Notes under the pieces: model-generated
Told to the model about the DNA's origin: nothing
What the model saw: the letters and a program-made list of their open reading frames with translations, nothing else
Databases searched by the model: none
In this document: one piece after another, positions 61,401 through 64,000 of the stretch
Numbering within the stretch: position 1 is the stretch's first letter
Layout: the number at the start of each line of letters is the position of its first letter
Made by a program: the position numbers and the translations under genes
Assembly (NCBI GenBank): GCA_003952965.2
Contig: CM025852.1
Span: 4,804,840 to 4,868,839 of the forward strand
Length of the DNA stretch: 64,000 nt
Origin: Morella rubra
Lineage: Eukaryota; Streptophyta; Magnoliopsida; Fagales; Myricaceae
Direction: 5' to 3'

Positions 61401-64000
61401 ATTTTCCATTATCTAAAGTTTTTGTAATCTTTCCCTTTCTGCTGTCGTAGAAATACATAAGGTGGCCATTGAGGATGCTCATTCTCGTAGTCACTCTTTA
61501 AATCGCTACTATGCAAAGTGGAACAAACCCAGGCCTGAATCTTCAACAATTGTGTGTCCTTCTTCTGTCTTACATGCCTTAGCATGAGATTTGTTATGTG
61601 TATAGATTCTGGATACCATTAGAGCTGTCTATGTCCTATTTTGTTCTCATAGGACAAGCAATCTGCTTTGAAGATCTCAAGTACTTCTGAAAAACAGAAA
61701 TTTTACCTCGAAGTGGCTTCAGCTGCTGAATCTGGCTGGGACTTCAGCACAAGGTGGATGAGGTAGTAATTGGCGGTTGAGAGTTAATCTGTCTTGTAGT
61801 CAACTGTCCTGATCAGTATAATTTCTCTTCCATATCAATGCGGGTACTCAGGGTTAAATCAAAATGGTTGTGTCGTGTCTATTTGAAGAAGTGTGTGGAA
61901 TTCATGTCGTTCACATGCTCAAACATCAAACAGTTGAAATTTAAGCTGCTTTCAAAGTAATTCATAGAGAAGACTTTGATAAGCTGAGTATATGAGTGAG
62001 CATCCAATATGGGGAAATTTTGAACGCAGTGAGCATCCTTATTGTAAAGAGGGAAGCATTTCAAATACCTGCTTCTCATCAAATTAGTTAGTGTATTGGA
62101 AGGTTCTGAAAGCACTGGGTAAAGAAAAAGGGGTTCATGGCTGAGTGATTATTCATGTTTCGAAGCATGAATTTTGGAGAACAATCAATTATAATTGAAG
62201 GGAAACAAAGTGAAGGAATCCTAAGTACTGATAAGGTTCCGAAACGAATACACCAAAGGTCAGATCAAAAATCATGTCCCACTGCCAAAATCTGAAAATG
62301 CTTGGGGCTTGTCAAATTCAACGTCAGGGTATTTTGCAAATTGAGTAATGAAGTAAATGTTTTTTTTTTCTTGTTGCAGGAATCACTCAGATTTCACAAC
62401 GTTGTCTACAACGTCAGTTTTACCTGTAGACTTAAATGTATTCATACTCAGGGTAAGGCTCAGAGCACTTTTACATCAAGTCTTTGAAATTTGTGACTGA
62501 TGAGCTTGAGTGACCAAATGGTAGTTGTTGATCCAGATGGAACTAGACATTGCCGCCTTAGCAAAAGTTACAGGAGATAAAAGCACTGCAGAGCACTTCT
62601 TGAAAGCTTCACAAGACAGAGTGACGGCAATAAAATCTATTTTCTGGAATTCGAACAAGGGACAATGGCTTGATTACTGGCTCAGTGATAGCACATGCCA
62701 GGTAGTGTCTTTATGCAAAAGTTTGTGGTGTCTGACCGTTAATAGTCCTTCAGCAGTTCTCCTGATTGTTCGCTTTGATTCCTTTAGGAACCTCAAACTT
62801 GGGAAGCTTGTAACCAGAATCAGAATGTATATGCTTCAAATTTTGTTCCTTTGTGGATCGAGTCATTCTACTCAGGTTTGTGACTCTTATTGTTCACCAG
62901 GACTACAATTACAAATGGACCAAATAGTGTGACTGGCTGTTCAAACATAGCCAATAAGGCTCTGGTTGAGGACCTGGTTTATGTTTTATGTGCAAGCTTG
63001 GGCTCCAAACAAGCAGGGGCGACTCAATACAAACGAAGCCTAGGCAAAAATTCATAATGAGGCCTTTTTAATTTTGGCACAATTATTAATTAACATGTTA
63101 AATATAAATGAAACAATTTGTATTAAATCAGTTTCCTTACTTTATGAATTCTAATATTTATAGAACATTTTCTGAACTTCTTAGCGTTTAAAATATTTTT
63201 TTATGTTAAATTCTCCACCAATCTCTCTTTTGCATCATTTTTTCATACAAAGACATTATATACCATGGCTTGTTTTTTTTTTTTTTAATCTCGAGTGATT
63301 TGAAATCTTAATCATTTAATCCAAGGAACTTAATAGCGTCTATCATGTAATCATTTTTACATTAGGAGTGGAATGTTTTATGCAAAGTTCACCATATTAT
63401 TTCAATTAAATGAACTCTCTAAAATTTTTCACTTTTAAAGAAGAATTGTTTCCATATAAAGTAATGGAAAATACAATACATTTGAAACTTTAGTTGCGGA
63501 TTGCTTTTACAACATGTTCTAGTTTGTGCTGCATGTTCTTAATACTTAGAATGCTTTTGTTGTGTACATATATGAAGATACTTCCCTGGTGGAGAAAGTC
63601 GTGAAAAGCTTCCAAAGTTCAGGCCTACTTTGTGCTGCTGGGATTGCAACTTCTTTGACAAATTCAGGACAACAATGGTTAGTAACCAGTGTAAAATTCA
63701 CACTGTTTAGATCTTTACGCTGAACAAATCTAGGACAGAATCTATGTGCATTAGAAATGAGTGGAGGAAAGAAACAGGGAACAAAAAGGAAATTATGTAG
63801 CTTTCCCGCCACCAAAAAGTTTCAAAAATAAATTCCTGTTTCCTAAAGCAGACATGAATCTATCATATATTAGGCCGAGTTTATCACCATCTTTTATATG
63901 GTCCTATGGAACGTTTATCCATTTGTATTGACCTTCTTTATTGAATTCTGTTTTTTCTTTTCTCTCTTTCTTTGTTTTTGGCTGATTTAAGAAAAGATGG
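58447..64000 (+). CDS. TRE1: Trehalase (GH37), R3, cut off by the window end
   Basis: Starts at ATG 58447 within a clean island (58355-58470) that includes the upstream ATG at 58391. Exon 1 (to about 59397) and exon 2 (about 59860-59990) are blurred. Clean exons follow: about 61213-61328, 61451-61551, 61653-61762, 62380-62452, 62537-62701, 62788-62875, 63578-63677. Exons 10 and 11 lie beyond the window. Exon 7 encodes DKSTAEHFLKASQDRV, shared with L-dist and different from DEKTAEHF in R1, R2 and L-prox, so R3 is the true partner of the 3' half of L-dist. Exons 4-9 have no frame break that I can see. Confidence 0.72.
58470..59460. other. Blurred, stretched version of trehalase exon 1 in R3
   Basis: Fragments such as CTCTCAGTACGTTCGCGAAG, GATAAGCTCCCAAG and TGATCAGAGTCACTTTTCCA follow the order of exon 1 and its donor site. 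990 bases cover what takes about 630 in R2. The clean sequence resumes abruptly at 59461. Confidence 0.65.
59770..61212. other. Blurred, stretched version of R3 exon 2 and intron 2
   Basis: Follows 48770-49640 with about 1.66-fold stretching; clean sequence returns inside exon 3 at about 61213. Short frames here are not supported by any other copy. Confidence 0.6.

Noticed and set aside
1-64000. tRNA, rRNA, CRISPR arrays, organelle DNA
   Set aside because: I looked for tRNA-like cloverleaf sequences, rRNA blocks, regularly spaced repeats and plastid or mitochondrial gene words and saw none.

Overview
The window looks like nuclear DNA of a flowering plant, most likely a eudicot. It is AT-rich, has intron-rich genes with GT-AG introns, and carries a plant Ty3/gypsy chromovirus and a poly(A)-tailed retroposon. 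The only host gene family I recognise is trehalase (GH37, TRE1-like). It is present as five gene-sized copies plus older 3'-end fragments. I cannot name the species.

The main structure is a very large inverted repeat. Its centre is an 84-bp unique spacer (28125-28208). The sequence left of it (to about 7.2 kb) is mirrored to the right (to about 49.4 kb). The inner 10 kb or so of the arms look almost identical, and small differences build up outward. Left-arm genes lie on the minus strand and right-arm genes on the plus strand, so the trehalase copies point away from the centre. From left to right: distal copy L-dist (2348-8679, -); 9.4-11.4 kb spacer with a trehalase exon-10 fossil and a GC-rich insert; proximal copy L-prox (11449-17395, -); a poly(A) retroposon with a chromovirus nested in it (17581-23775); a MITE-like fold-back element; a trehalase exon 10-11 fossil; the palindrome centre. 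The same parts then recur in mirror order up to R1 (38963-45083, +) and the start of R2 (47812-, +). The right side has an additional gene-sized unit ending in R3 (58447 to the window end).

The trehalase model has 11 exons (614, 120, 116, 101, 110, 73, 165, 88, 100, 214 and 84 bp; 1785 bp, 594 codons plus stop). It rests on agreement between copies and on the family motifs: a PGSRFKEVYYWDSYW block, an SGWDFSTRW block, a QWDFPNGWAP block and the HEKFDV block. No copy is intact as written here. Most defects are one-base differences in a different exon of each copy, and every exon is intact in at least one other copy, so consensus error in a repetitive region competes with true pseudogene decay.

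The insertions can be ordered. A poly(A) retroposon entered the 5' flank of the proximal trehalase, making a 14-bp target duplication; the distal paralogue still has the empty site. A Reina-like chromovirus then entered the retroposon (5-bp duplication GCCTC). Its two LTRs now differ by roughly 6-7% by hand count. Later the whole block was duplicated in inverted orientation, because both arms share all insertion junctions. The 3' LTR in the right arm lies about 230 bp upstream of the R1 start codon, in the same orientation.

Several stretches (about 2.3-4.3, 53.5-58.35, 58.47-59.46 and 59.77-61.21 kb) read as smeared versions of other parts of the window. Order is preserved, but there are dense small insertions and substitutions and a rather even stretching of about 1.4-1.7 fold. 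I think these are unpolished long-read gap fills rather than novel biology. With the hybrid junction in R2 intron 5 (about 50.5 kb), they make the extra right-hand unit suspect. The palindrome itself could be a real recent inverted duplication or a fold-back assembly; I cannot decide from sequence alone.
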